DNA from: Marinovum sp034669705
GTDB lineage: Bacteria; Pseudomonadota; Alphaproteobacteria; Rhodobacterales; Rhodobacteraceae
Direction: 5' to 3'
Length of the DNA: 64,000 nt
Assembly (NCBI RefSeq): GCF_034669705.1
Contig: NZ_JAXMOR010000026.1
Location: forward strand, 1 to 64,000
Under the pieces are notes generated by a model. It searched no databases. It was not told the origin of the DNA and saw nothing but the letters and a program-made list of their open reading frames with translations. This document shows, piece after piece, positions 1 to 8,769 of this stretch (position 1 is its first letter; the number at the start of each line of letters is the position of its first letter). The translations under genes were made by a program, and so were the position numbers.

Positions 1-96
1 GCGAAACAGGCCATCATCGCGGTCGCCCGCAAGCTTCTAACGATCCTCAACGCGATGCTGCGAACGGGCAAACCCTTCGACCCGAAAGCCGTCTGA
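1..96 (+). mobile_element. IS110-type transposase, C-terminal end (partial)
   Basis: The first 31 codons read in frame to a TGA at 94-96; the gene begins upstream of the window. The peptide pattern AKQAIIAVARKLL...LNAMLR is the conserved C-terminal helix seen in IS110/IS1111-family transposases (recognised from memory, not by search). Bases 97-124 would be the non-coding end of the element. The element lies tail to tail with dnaE2, which is shortened at exactly this side, so the insertion probably removed the end of that gene. Confidence 0.65.
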
Positions 97-124
97 CACG
101 CGGTGACCGATTACGGTTGCCGGG

Positions 125-3055
125 TCAGGCCCGGGACGGGGTTGGCGTGGGTCTCGGCTGGCGGGCGGGTGGTGTCAGGCGGTCGCGCAGCAGCGCCATC
201 GGGTGGGCGCGCAGGGTCAGGCGCAGGGCGACGTAATCCTCGACCACCTCCTCGCCCAGGGTCATCGCCGGCAGGTTGGCGGCGGGCTCGTCGATCGCCT
301 CGCCGTCGAGATCGCCGTCGAACAGCGGCAGCGTCTTGGGCGCGGTCAGCGCCTTGGCCTCCCAGAGCGCCTCGCGCCGGGTCATCAGCCCGGCAAAGCA
401 GTCGGCTTCGGCCAGCCGCGCCAGCACCGGCGCGGTCAGACCGGCCCGGCGCCAGACATCGCCGACCCCGCGATAGCCGTTGCCGCGGGCGGCGGTGATC
501 CAGTTGGCGTCCTCCTCGGCCAGCCCCTTGATCTGACGAAACCCCAGCCGCAGCGCCAGCCCGCCGCGGCCGTCGGGCTCCATCACGTTGTCCCAGTAGC
601 TCGACTGGATGCAGACCGGCCGCACCACCACGCCATGTTCGCGCGCATCGCGGACGATCTGCGCCGGGGCGTAGAAGCCCATCGGCTGGGAATTGAGCAG
701 CGCGCAGGCAAAGATGCCGGGGTGATGGCACTTGATCCAGGCCGAGGCATAGACCAAGAGCGCAAAGCTTGCCGCATGGCTCTCTGGGAAGCCGTAGGAG
801 CCGAAGCCCTCGATCTGCGAGAAGCAGCGCTCGGAGAAGGCCTCGTCATAGCCGTTGCGCTTCATCCCGCGCATGAAACGGCTGCGGAACTCGCTGACAT
901 TGCCGAGCTTCTTGAAGGTGGCCAGCGCCCGGCGCAGCCGGTCGGCCTCTTCCGGGGTGAAGCCGGCGCCGACGATGGCGATCTGCATCGCCTGTTCCTG
1001 AAACAGCGGCACGCCGAGCGTCTTGCCCAGCACCTCGCCCAGGGCATCTGAGGGGAAGGAGACCTGCTCCTCGCCATTGCGGCGGCGGATGTAGGGATGC
1101 ACCATGTCGCCCTGGATCGGGCCGGGGCGGATGATCGCGACCTCGATCACCAGGTCGTAGAAGCAGCGCGGCCGCATCCGCGGCAGGAAGTTCATCTGCG
1201 CCCGGCTTTCCACCTGGAACACCCCGATGCTGTCGGCGCGGCAGAGCATGTCATAGACCGCCGGGTCCTCTGGCGGCAGGGTGGCGAGCTGCCAGTCCTG
1301 GCCCCTGTGGCTCTTCAGCAGGTCGAAAGCCTTGCGGATGCAGGTCAGCATGCCGAGCGACAGCACGTCGACCTTGAGGATGCCGAGGCTGTCGATATCG
1401 TCCTTGTCCCAGCAGATGACGGTGCGGTCCTCCATGCTGGCGTTCTCGATCGGCACCAGTTCATCAAGCCGGCCCTCGGTGACGATGAAACCGCCGACGT
1501 GCTGGCTCAGGTGCCGGGGGAAGCCGATGATCTCCTGCATCAGCGACAGCGTCAGTCGGATCTGCGGGTCCTGCGGATCAAGCCCGATCTCGCGCAGCCG
1601 CTGGTCCTGCAGCCCGTCGGCGCCCCAGAAGCCCCAGAGCTGCGAGGACATGGCACCGATGGTGTCCTGGCTCAGGCCCATGGCGCTGCCCACCTCGCGG
1701 ATCGCGCGCTTGCCGCGATAATGGATGACGGTGGCGCAAAGCCCGGCGCGGTGACGGCCGTAACGTGCGTAGATGTGCTGGATCACCTCTTCGCGGCGCT
1801 CGTGTTCGAAATCGACGTCGATGTCTGGCGGCTCGTCGCGCGCCTCTGAGACGAACCGCTCGAACACCATGGTGCCGATCTCGGGGGAGACCGAGGTGAC
1901 ACCGAGGCAGAAGCAGACCACGGAATTGGCGGCAGAGCCACGGCCCTGACAGAGGATGTCCCGCTCGCGGGCGAAGTGGACGATGTCGCGGACGGTGAGG
2001 AAATAGGGCTCGTAGTTCAGCTTGGAGATGAGCTGGAGTTCGTGCTCGAGCATCCGCCGCACCTTGTCCGGCGCGCCGTCGGGGTAGCGCCAGCGCAGCC
2101 CCTGATGGGCGAGACGCGACAGACGGCCGGCCGGGGTCTCGCCCTCGGCGATCTCTGACGGGTATTCGTAGCGCAGCGCGTCGAGCGAGAAGCGGCAGGC
2201 GCGGGCGAGGGCGCCGGCGCGGGTGATGGCCGTCTCGTGACCCTTGAACAGCCGGCGCATCTCGGCCTCGGAGCGCAGCCGGCGCTCGCCGTTGGGCTGG
2301 GCCAGGGCGCCGAGGGTTTCCACCGTGGTGCCTTCGCGGATGGCGCTGAGCACATCGGCCAGCCGGCGGCGCGGCCCGGCATGCATCAAAGGCGCGGCCG
2401 AGGCCAGGGTGGGCAGACCGAGACGCTCTGCGAGCCGCGCGAGACCATCGAAGCGGGCCGGATCGGTGCCGTCGTAGGCGGGAGTCATCAGAAGCGACAT
2501 CTGCGCGCCAAAGCGGCGCGTCAGCTGCTGCGCCTGCGGCCACCATCCGTCCGCGCCGGGCGGCGTGCCCTGCGCCTGTGGCGGGCCGTGCAGCGCCAGG
2601 TGGAGGCCCTCGGCGCCCATCTCCAGCAGGTCGTTCAGGTGAAGGATGCAGCTGCCTTTCTCTGCCCTGAGCCGGCCGCGCGAGAGCAGACGGCAGAGGA
2701 TCGCCCAGCCGCGGCGGCTCTGCACCAGGGCGGTGACCGACGGGGCATCGGTGAAGACCAGCCGGGCGGCGGGGATCAGCCGCGGCATGGCGGTGCGCAG
2801 CGGGCTTGGCGGGCCGGGCTTGGGCGCCGGCGGGCCGATCAGCCTGTGGGCGGCGTCGAAGGCCTGGCGTTCGCGGACCGCGCGGGCGATCTCGCGCGCC
2901 TGGGTATGGGCGCGGACGATGCCGGCGACGGAATTGTCATCGGCGATGGCAATCGCCGACAGATCGCAGCGCGCGGCACGCTGGATGAACTCCTCGGGGT
3001 GGGAGGCCCCGGTGAGGAAGGTGAAATTCGAGGTGATCGACAACTCGGCGAACAT
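125..3055 (-). CDS. dnaE2: Error-prone DNA polymerase DnaE2/ImuC, C-terminally truncated
   Basis: This is a C-family polymerase that carries out SOS mutagenesis and translesion synthesis with ImuA/ImuB. The product is 976 residues, with an N-terminal PHP domain (FAELSITSNFTFLTGASHPEE) and the catalytic PDIDVDF signature near residue 410. Family members are usually about 1,050-1,100 residues. Here the protein stops soon after the conserved LRAHPMALLRDRL stretch with a proline-rich tail, so the C-terminal OB-fold domain (roughly 100 residues) is missing. The cut lies about 30 bases from the transposase end at 1-96, which suggests loss by IS insertion. No imuA or imuB lies upstream in this window. 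It has its own upstream region with a LexA-like box. The polymerase core looks intact; whether it still works is unknown. Confidence 0.9.
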   Translation of the reverse strand: MFAELSITSNFTFLTGASHPEEFIQRAARCDLSAIAIADDNSVAGIVRAHTQAREIARAVRERQAFDAAHRLIGPPAPKPGPPSPLRTAMPRLIPAARLVFTDAPSVTALVQSRRGWAILCRLLSRGRLRAEKGSCILHLNDLLEMGAEGLHLALHGPPQAQGTPPGADGWWPQAQQLTRRFGAQMSLLMTPAYDGTDPARFDGLARLAERLGLPTLASAAPLMHAGPRRRLADVLSAIREGTTVETLGALAQPNGERRLRSEAEMRRLFKGHETAITRAGALARACRFSLDALRYEYPSEIAEGETPAGRLSRLAHQGLRWRYPDGAPDKVRRMLEHELQLISKLNYEPYFLTVRDIVHFARERDILCQGRGSAANSVVCFCLGVTSVSPEIGTMVFERFVSEARDEPPDIDVDFEHERREEVIQHIYARYGRHRAGLCATVIHYRGKRAIREVGSAMGLSQDTIGAMSSQLWGFWGADGLQDQRLREIGLDPQDPQIRLTLSLMQEIIGFPRHLSQHVGGFIVTEGRLDELVPIENASMEDRTVICWDKDDIDSLGILKVDVLSLGMLTCIRKAFDLLKSHRGQDWQLATLPPEDPAVYDMLCRADSIGVFQVESRAQMNFLPRMRPRCFYDLVIEVAIIRPGPIQGDMVHPYIRRRNGEEQVSFPSDALGEVLGKTLGVPLFQEQAMQIAIVGAGFTPEEADRLRRALATFKKLGNVSEFRSRFMRGMKRNGYDEAFSERCFSQIEGFGSYGFPESHAASFALLVYASAWIKCHHPGIFACALLNSQPMGFYAPAQIVRDAREHGVVVRPVCIQSSYWDNVMEPDGRGGLALRLGFRQIKGLAEEDANWITAARGNGYRGVGDVWRRAGLTAPVLARLAEADCFAGLMTRREALWEAKALTAPKTLPLFDGDLDGEAIDEPAANLPAMTLGEEVVEDYVALRLTLRAHPMALLRDRLTPPARQPRPTPTPSRA

Positions 3056-3098
3056 GGGACCTGGCAGCTTGGGCGAATCTTCGGAGAGCTGGCAGTAT

Positions 3099-3113
3099 AT
3101 TCATGTTTTGTTC
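3099..3113 (-). promoter_or_regulatory. LexA-like SOS box upstream of dnaE2
   Basis: The plus strand reads ATTC-N7-GTTC, i.e. GAAC-N7-GAAT towards dnaE2. This is one mismatch from the alphaproteobacterial LexA direct repeat GTTC-N7-GTTC. It lies 44 bases before the dnaE2 start, where a repressor site would be expected. LexA control of dnaE2 is known in related bacteria; binding here is inferred. Confidence 0.5.
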
Positions 3114-3160
3114 TTGTTTGGAGTCCAGAGTCGGAGCCGGGGTGCAGGGTGCTGCGGAAG

Positions 3161-3220
3161 GAGGGGGCGCTGCCCCCGTCCTTGCAGGACTCCCCCGAGG
3201 GTATTTGTGAACAGAAGAAG
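3161..3220 (+). repeat. GC-rich intergenic repeat, copy A
   Basis: A self-complementary GGGGGCGCTGCCCCC block is followed by a CCCCCGAGGGTATTTGTGAACAGAAGAA-like tail (split over 3161-3217). The same layout (GC hairpin, CCCC.GG, then an AAGATGAAG or AGAAGAA end) recurs at 9621 and 26361. It matches a family of intergenic repeats common in Rhodobacterales. It sits between convergently spaced or tandem genes and codes for nothing visible. Confidence 0.6.
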
Positions 3221-3248
3221 GATCAGGAAGATAAAGCCAATCGGGGCG

Positions 3249-4490
3249 CTATGACATGTCCTTCATCGCGGCGAGGAAGGCGGCGACCTCGGCGAGGCTG
3301 TTGTAATGGCACATCGAGACCCGGATGCAGGAGGGCTGGCCCAGCGGGTCGAGGATGTTGCCGGAGTAGTGGTCCGCCTTGCGGGTATGGGTGCGGATGC
3401 CCTGGGCGTTGAGCGCGGCGACGATGTCTTCGGAGGGCACGCCTTCGCGCCAGAAGCTGACCAGGCCTTCGCGCGCCGGGTTGTCGATGCCGCCGACGAT
3501 ATGGACGCCGGGCAGCTCGGCCAGACCGGGCAGGTTGCCGGTGCCGTGCAGCATGGCATCGGTGAGCGCCTTTTCGTGGTCGTGGATGGCGGCACCGGCG
3601 GCGAGGATGCGGGCGCGGCGGTCTTCGGCGTCGGAGACCTGGGTGCCGAGCCAGTCGAAGTAGCCGACCACGTCGGAGAAGGTGGCATAGGCACCGGTGT
3701 CGCGGGTGCCGAACTCCCAGTTCTCCTCGGGCCCGCCGGTGAGGCCTTCGAGTCGGAGTTTCGAGACCCGGTCGGAGACCCAGGCAATGCCGTAGCCGTG
3801 GCGCGAGAAGACCTTGTAGGGCGAGATCACGTAGCCGTCGATATCGTAGCTGTCGATGTCGATCCGGCCGTGGCTGGCGTGCTGGATGCCGTCGACGAAG
3901 ATCAGGCAGTCCGGCGCCTTGGCGCGGATCGCGGCGACGATTGCCGGCAGGTCCATCGCCATGCCGGTGACCGGCGAGGTGTGCAGGATGGTGGCGACGG
4001 CGGTGTCCTGGCTGACCTGCGCGGCATAGGCCTCGGCGGTGACCAGCCCGGTGGCGTCGTCATGCGGCACCAGGATGTGGTCGCGCCCCGAGACATCCGC
4101 CCATTTGGCCGCCGCCGAGCGCGAGGCGGGATGTTCCACCGTCGCGCCCAGCACCGGACCGGAGCGGGCGCCGAGGATCATCGCGCGCAGCAGACGGAAG
4201 GTCAGCTCGGTACCGCTCTCGCCGACGAAGAACTGCCCCGACGAGGCACCGAAAAAGGTCGCCATGTCGGCCTTGGCGGCGTTGATGGTGGCGACCAGCG
4301 CATGGGCGGCGGGGTTGTCGCGGCCCTGATTGTCGGGGATGGCGGCGAACCTGGTCGAGGTTTCGACCACGGAGTTCAGGGTCAGCGCGCCGCCGGCGTT
4401 TTCAAAGAAGACGCGGGGGCCCTGGAAGGGGCAGTCGTCGACATGGGCAAAGCGGGCGCGGATCTCGGAAAGCAGGCTGTCGGAAAACAT
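3249..4490 (-). CDS. Class V aminotransferase-fold PLP enzyme (cysteine desulfurase-like)
   Basis: The 413-residue product has the fold-type I PLP layout of the class V aminotransferase / cysteine desulfurase / kynureninase group. It shows FFENAGGALTL near the N-terminus, FVGESGTELTFRLLRA in the cofactor region, the FVDGIQHASHG aspartate that contacts the pyridine ring, and ISPYKVFSRHG with the Schiff-base lysine. No desulfurase active-site cysteine loop is obvious, so the substrate is not assigned. The gene is 21 bases downstream of the PLP decarboxylase and in the same direction, so the two are probably co-transcribed. Its stop precedes the dnaE2 upstream region. Confidence 0.8.
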   Translation of the reverse strand: MFSDSLLSEIRARFAHVDDCPFQGPRVFFENAGGALTLNSVVETSTRFAAIPDNQGRDNPAAHALVATINAAKADMATFFGASSGQFFVGESGTELTFRLLRAMILGARSGPVLGATVEHPASRSAAAKWADVSGRDHILVPHDDATGLVTAEAYAAQVSQDTAVATILHTSPVTGMAMDLPAIVAAIRAKAPDCLIFVDGIQHASHGRIDIDSYDIDGYVISPYKVFSRHGYGIAWVSDRVSKLRLEGLTGGPEENWEFGTRDTGAYATFSDVVGYFDWLGTQVSDAEDRRARILAAGAAIHDHEKALTDAMLHGTGNLPGLAELPGVHIVGGIDNPAREGLVSFWREGVPSEDIVAALNAQGIRTHTRKADHYSGNILDPLGQPSCIRVSMCHYNSLAEVAAFLAAMKDMS

Positions 4491-4511
4491 GGGGGAGCTC
4501 CCTGGTTTGGG

Positions 4512-5939
4512 CTATGCGGCCGGGGCAAGGGCACGCGCCTTGCGGGCAACGGCGGCGATGGCGGCGTCGATGTCCTCTGGCGTGGTGCGGTGATTGGCGA
4601 TGGCGGCGCGCAGGCAGGTGATGCCGCGGGCCTCGGTGGTGGAAAAGACCGCCGTGCCGTCGAGTTGCAGGGCGGAGGCCACGGCCTTGTTGAGGGTCGA
4701 TTGCGCCTCTGGCGGCAGGCTGGCCCCGGCGGTGAAGACGCAGAGGTTGGAGATCACCGGTGCCATCAGCGCCATGTCGGGCTGGTCGGTGACCGCCGCA
4801 CCCATGCGGGCGGCGGCGCGGCAATTGGCGGTGATGGCGGCGCCGAGCCGGGCCGCGCCGTAGGTTTCGATCGCGGTCCAGACCTTGAGCGCCCGGGCGC
4901 CGCGCGACAGGTCGGTGCCGAAATCGCAGAACCACGGATCGCCGCCGGACAGCCCCGCGCCATGGCTGGCGAGATAGGCGGGGCGGGCGGCGAAGGTGGC
5001 GTAATGCTCGGCCTGGTCGCGGATCAGGCAGAGGCCGCAGTCATAGGGCACGTACATCCACTTGTGGAAGTCGCAGGCCAGGCTGTCGGCGCGGTCGATG
5101 CCCTCGGTCAGGCCGCGCCAGGGCGGCTCGGCGAGACGGGCCCAGGCGCCGAAAGCCCCGTCGATGTGCAGCCAGAGCGCCTCGTCGCGGGCAATGTCGG
5201 CCAGACCGTTCAGGTCGTCGAACCGGCCGAAATCGACCGAGCCGGCGGTGCCGATGATGGCGAAAGGCGTGGCGCCCTCGGCGCGGTCGCGGGCAATGGC
5301 GGCGCGCAGGGCGGCGAGGTCGATGCCGCGGTCGTCTTCGGGGATGCGGCGCAGGTTGTCGGCGCCGATGCCCAGCAGCTCGATCGCCTTGGCCGAGGCC
5401 GTGTGCACCCCGGCACCGGCATAGGCGGTGAGCCGGGACTGCACCCCCCTGCGGCGCACCTCGGGGCCCAGCGCCCGCTGTCGGGCGGTGGCCAGCGCGA
5501 TGACCGTGGCCTGAGAGGTGCCGGTGACCAGCACGCCAGAGGCGGTCTCGGGGAAGCCCATCACGCCGCGGGTCCAGTCGATCACCGCGCGTTCGACATG
5601 GATCATGCCGTGGTCGCGGCCGCCGCAATTGGCGTTGATCGTCGCCGCCGCCATTTCCGACAACAGCCCCGAGGCCAGACCGGTGCCATGCACCCAGCCC
5701 CAGAACCGCGGATGGGTGTTGCCGGTGCCATAGGGCAGCATGTCGTCGATCAGCCGCTGGGCCGTGGCCGCCTCGCCATGGCCCGTGCCGGTCAGCGCAT
5801 AGCGCTCGCGGGTTGCCTCGGGCAGCGGCTGCCAGGGATGGGCGCGCGCCTCGGCCAGGCGGTCGATGCAGGCATCGAGCAGGGCATGGGCGCTCTTGCG
5901 GAAATCGTCCCAGTTCTCAGGGTCGAGCGTGTCGGTCAT
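4512..5939 (-). CDS. Group II PLP-dependent decarboxylase (aromatic-amino-acid decarboxylase-like)
   Basis: The product resembles the pyridoxal-dependent decarboxylase family (glutamate/aromatic-L-amino-acid decarboxylases), about 475 residues. Visible hallmarks are HPRFWGWVHG near the N-terminus, GVLVTGTSQATVIAL binding the phosphate, LHIDGAFGAW with the ring-contacting Asp, and DFHKWMYVPYDCG with the PLP lysine. The chosen start gives MTDTLDPENWDDFR, typical for this family; an in-frame ATG at 5969 would add ten residues, and neither has a strong ribosome binding site. It leads a two-gene unit with the class V aminotransferase-like gene. The substrate could be an aromatic amino acid or another 2-amino acid. 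Confidence 0.8.
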   Translation of the reverse strand: MTDTLDPENWDDFRKSAHALLDACIDRLAEARAHPWQPLPEATRERYALTGTGHGEAATAQRLIDDMLPYGTGNTHPRFWGWVHGTGLASGLLSEMAAATINANCGGRDHGMIHVERAVIDWTRGVMGFPETASGVLVTGTSQATVIALATARQRALGPEVRRRGVQSRLTAYAGAGVHTASAKAIELLGIGADNLRRIPEDDRGIDLAALRAAIARDRAEGATPFAIIGTAGSVDFGRFDDLNGLADIARDEALWLHIDGAFGAWARLAEPPWRGLTEGIDRADSLACDFHKWMYVPYDCGLCLIRDQAEHYATFAARPAYLASHGAGLSGGDPWFCDFGTDLSRGARALKVWTAIETYGAARLGAAITANCRAAARMGAAVTDQPDMALMAPVISNLCVFTAGASLPPEAQSTLNKAVASALQLDGTAVFSTTEARGITCLRAAIANHRTTPEDIDAAIAAVARKARALAPAA

Positions 5940-6063
5940 CGGCGGCGTCTCGTGTTTTTCGGGGAGCATAGGGACGTGGGGGCGCCATGCAAGCCGAGAT
6001 CGGCGCGGGCGGGCGCTGTCGGGTTGTCCGCCGCGGGGTGGCTTCGCGCAACGCAGCTTTGAA

Positions 6064-6113
6064 TGAGAATGGTTCTCAATTTCATTGACATTGCGCCAGC
6101 CACGGGCATATTT
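6064..6113 (+). promoter_or_regulatory. sitABCD promoter with Mur/Fur-like operator
   Basis: TGAGAATGGTTCTCA at 6064-6078 has perfect 6-base inverted arms around TGG and resembles Fur-family boxes (TGATAATnATTATCA type). It abuts a TTGACA -35 (6085-6090), a 17-base spacer and an ATATTT -10 (6108-6113). In Rhodobacterales the Mn-responsive Fur homologue Mur represses sitABCD, so Mn-dependent repression is the likely role. The regulator gene is not in the window. Confidence 0.65.
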
Positions 6114-6144
6114 GCCGAAAGACCCATTGATTCAGGAGAGCGTG

Positions 6145-7035
6145 ATGCTGCGACAGATGATTGCCGGGGTGGCGCTGACCTCTGCCCTGACCTGGGCCGG
6201 GGCGGCGTCGGCGCAGGAGTTCAAGGTGGTCACCACCTTCACAGTGATCGCCGACATGGCGCAGAACGTCGCCGGTGACGCCGCCGAGGTTGTCTCGGTC
6301 ACCAAGCCCGGCGCCGAGATCCACGGCTACGATCCGACGCCGCGCGACCTGGTTGGTGCGATTGATGCCGACCTGGTGTTGTGGAACGGCATGAACCTCG
6401 AGCTCTGGTTCGAGCAGTTTCTCGGCAACCTCGGCGACAAGCCCTCGGTGGTGGTCAGCAAAGGCGTCGAGGAAATCCCGATCTCTGAGGGCGCATACGA
6501 GGGCATGCCCAATCCGCATGCCTGGATGTCACTGGACAACGCCTTGATCTATGTCGACAATATCCGCGATGCCCTGGCAGAGCACGACCCGGAGAATGCC
6601 GAGACCTATGCCGCCAACGCCCAAGACTACAAGGCGCGGATCACCGCGGCCATTGCCCCGCTGCGCGAGATGATCGCCGAGGTGCCCGAGGGCCAGCGCT
6701 GGCTGGCGACCTGCGAGGGGGCGTTTTCCTATCTGGCGCGGGATTTCGGGCTGAGCGAGGTCTATCTCTGGCCGATGAACGCCGACCAGATCGGCACGCC
6801 GCAGCAGGTGCGGCGGATGATCGACACCATCCGCGAACGGGAAATTCCGGTGGTGTTCTGCGAAAGCACGGTCAACACTGACCCCGCGAAGCAGGTCGCC
6901 CGCGAAACCGGGGCGCGCTATGGCGGCGAGCTCTATGTCGACAGCCTGTCAGAGGCCGACGGCCCGGTGCCGACCTATCTCGACCTGCTTCGGGTGACGA
7001 CCGAAATAGTGGTGAACGGATTGACGGGTGAGTAG
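6145..7035 (+). CDS. sitA: Metal ABC transporter substrate-binding protein (Mn/Fe/Zn, cluster 9)
   Basis: Periplasmic metal-binding component of a SitABCD/MntABC-type importer, 296 residues. A signal peptide (MLRQMIAGVALTSALTWAGAASAQ) is followed by FKVVTTFTVIADMAQNVAG. Likely ligands of the cluster-9 fold are the histidines in EIHGYDPTP and NPHAWMS, the glutamate in ATCEGAFSYLARDFGL and an aspartate in the C-terminal lobe (YVDSLSEADGP). The start at 6145 was chosen because AGGAGA lies nine bases upstream and a full signal peptide follows; an upstream in-frame ATG at 6085 falls on the -35 box. It overlaps sitB by 8 bases. The ligand set and Mur-like box favour Mn or Fe over Zn. Confidence 0.9.
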   Translation: MLRQMIAGVALTSALTWAGAASAQEFKVVTTFTVIADMAQNVAGDAAEVVSVTKPGAEIHGYDPTPRDLVGAIDADLVLWNGMNLELWFEQFLGNLGDKPSVVVSKGVEEIPISEGAYEGMPNPHAWMSLDNALIYVDNIRDALAEHDPENAETYAANAQDYKARITAAIAPLREMIAEVPEGQRWLATCEGAFSYLARDFGLSEVYLWPMNADQIGTPQQVRRMIDTIREREIPVVFCESTVNTDPAKQVARETGARYGGELYVDSLSEADGPVPTYLDLLRVTTEIVVNGLTGE

Positions 7036-7918
7036 AATAGAAGCCGATGCCTTCGACAGCGCGGGCCTCTGGGTCCGCGATCTGGCGGTGACCTATCGCA
7101 ACGGGGTCACCGCGCTGAAATCCGCGAGCTTCGCGGTGCCAAGGGGCTCGATCGCAGCGCTCGTCGGTATCAACGGCGCCGGAAAATCGACCCTGTTCAA
7201 GGCGATCATGGGCTTTCTGCCGGCCGCCAAGGGCGAGATCGGCATTCTCGGGCAGGGGGTCAAAGCCTCGCTGAAACAGGGGCTTGTGGCCTATGTGCCG
7301 CAGGCCGAGGAGGTTGACTGGACCTTCCCGGTGCTGGTCGAGGACGTGGTGATGATGGGCCGGTTCGGCCGCATGGGCCTGTTGCGCATCCCCTCTGCCA
7401 CCGACAGGGCGGCGGTGCAGACCGCGCTCGACCGGGTCGGCATGCAGGCCTATCGCAAGCGCCAGATCGGCGAGCTCTCCGGCGGCCAGCGCAAGCGGGT
7501 GTTCCTGGCCCGGGCGCTGGCGCAGGAGGGCGAGGTGATCCTGCTCGACGAGCCCTTTACCGGCGTCGACGTGCAGACCGAAGAGGCGATCATCGCCCTG
7601 CTGCGCGAGCTGCGCGACGAGGGCAAGGTGATGCTGGTCTCGACCCACAACCTCGGCTCGGTGCCGGAGTTCTGCGACCAGGTGGTGCTGGTGAAAGGCA
7701 CGGTGCTGAACTACGGGCCGACGCCTGAAGTCTTCACCCAGAGCAACCTCGAGGCGGCCTTTGGCGGGGTGCTGAGGCATTTCGTCCTCGGCGGCGCCGA
7801 TCTGCATGATGACGAGGACACCCGCGCGGTGACCATCCTCAGCGACGACGAGCGGCCCTTCGTGATGTATGACGACCAGGCCCGCACCGTCGGGCCGAAG
7901 AGCGAGGAGGAGGAGTGA
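7028..7918 (+). CDS. sitB: Metal ABC transporter ATP-binding protein
   Basis: ATPase of the metal importer, 296 residues from a GTG start that overlaps the end of sitA. Walker A is GINGAGKST, the signature is LSGGQRKRVFLARAL, and Walker B is VILLDEPFTGVD, followed by the switch histidine in LVSTHNLGS. A C-terminal tail of about 50 residues is acidic (DDEDTRAVTILSDDE...) and longer than the nucleotide-binding core needs. The stop overlaps the sitC GTG by four bases, typical of translational coupling in this operon. Confidence 0.92.
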   Translation: MSRIEADAFDSAGLWVRDLAVTYRNGVTALKSASFAVPRGSIAALVGINGAGKSTLFKAIMGFLPAAKGEIGILGQGVKASLKQGLVAYVPQAEEVDWTFPVLVEDVVMMGRFGRMGLLRIPSATDRAAVQTALDRVGMQAYRKRQIGELSGGQRKRVFLARALAQEGEVILLDEPFTGVDVQTEEAIIALLRELRDEGKVMLVSTHNLGSVPEFCDQVVLVKGTVLNYGPTPEVFTQSNLEAAFGGVLRHFVLGGADLHDDEDTRAVTILSDDERPFVMYDDQARTVGPKSEEEE

Positions 7919-8769
7919 GCCTGCTGCTCGAACCTTTCGGCTATGGCTACATGACCAACGCCATGTGGGTCTCGGCGCTGGTCGGCGCGGTCTGCGCCTT
8001 TCTGTCGGCCTATCTGATGCTCAAGGGCTGGTCGCTGATCGGCGACGCGCTGAGCCATTCCATCGTGCCCGGGGTCGCCGGCGCCTATATGCTGGGGCTG
8101 CCCTTCGCGCTGGGCGCCTTTCTGTCGGGTGGGCTGGCGGCCGGGGCGATGCTGTTTCTCAACCAGCGCAGCGGGCTCAAGGAAGACGCGATCATCGGCA
8201 TCATCTTCACCAGCTTCTTCGGGCTGGGGCTGTTCATGGTCTCGGTCTCGCCGGTCTCGGTCGACGTGCAGACCATCATCCTCGGCAACGTCCTGGCGAT
8301 AACGCCTGAGGACACGCTGCAACTGGCGGTGATCGGCTTCGTCTCGCTGGCGGTGCTGCTGGTGAAATGGAAGGACCTGATGGTCGCCTTCTTCGACGAG
8401 AACCACGCCCGCTCGATCGGCCTTCGCCCGGAGCGGCTGCGCTTCGTGTTCTTCGTGCTGCTCTCGGCCTCCTGCGTGGCGGCGCTGCAGACCGTCGGCG
8501 CCTTTCTGGTGATCGCCATGGTAGTGACGCCGGGCGCCACCGCCTACCTGCTGGCCGACCGCTTCCCGGTGCTGCTGGTGATCTCGGTGACGATCGGCGC
8601 GGTGACGTCCTTCGTCGGCGCCTATGCCTCGTATTTCCTCGACGGGGCGACCGGTGGCATCATCATCACCCTGCAGACGGCGGTGTTCCTCCTGGCCTTC
8701 TTCTTTGCACCGAAACACGGGCTGCGCGCGGCGCGGGCCCGTGCGGCGCGGGACTTGCAGGAGGCATGA
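7915..8769 (+). CDS. sitC: Metal ABC transporter permease, first subunit
   Basis: Inner-membrane subunit of the ABC-3 (ZnuB/MntB) family, 284 residues with about eight or nine hydrophobic segments. LMLKGWSLIGDALSHSIVPGVAGAY is the conserved stretch of the family, and the VVTPGATAYLLADRFPVLLV region is the coupling part. GTG start within GTGA, overlapping sitB; its stop overlaps the sitD ATG. It is about 40% similar by eye to sitD, as expected for the duplicated permeases of sit-type systems. Confidence 0.9.
   Translation: MSLLLEPFGYGYMTNAMWVSALVGAVCAFLSAYLMLKGWSLIGDALSHSIVPGVAGAYMLGLPFALGAFLSGGLAAGAMLFLNQRSGLKEDAIIGIIFTSFFGLGLFMVSVSPVSVDVQTIILGNVLAITPEDTLQLAVIGFVSLAVLLVKWKDLMVAFFDENHARSIGLRPERLRFVFFVLLSASCVAALQTVGAFLVIAMVVTPGATAYLLADRFPVLLVISVTIGAVTSFVGAYASYFLDGATGGIIITLQTAVFLLAFFFAPKHGLRAARARAARDLQEA

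Noticed and set aside
3306..6062. A 918-codon plus-strand open frame
   Set aside because: It lies antisense to two well-conserved PLP-enzyme genes and its translation is Gly/Ala/Arg-rich without any motif, a typical high-GC shadow.
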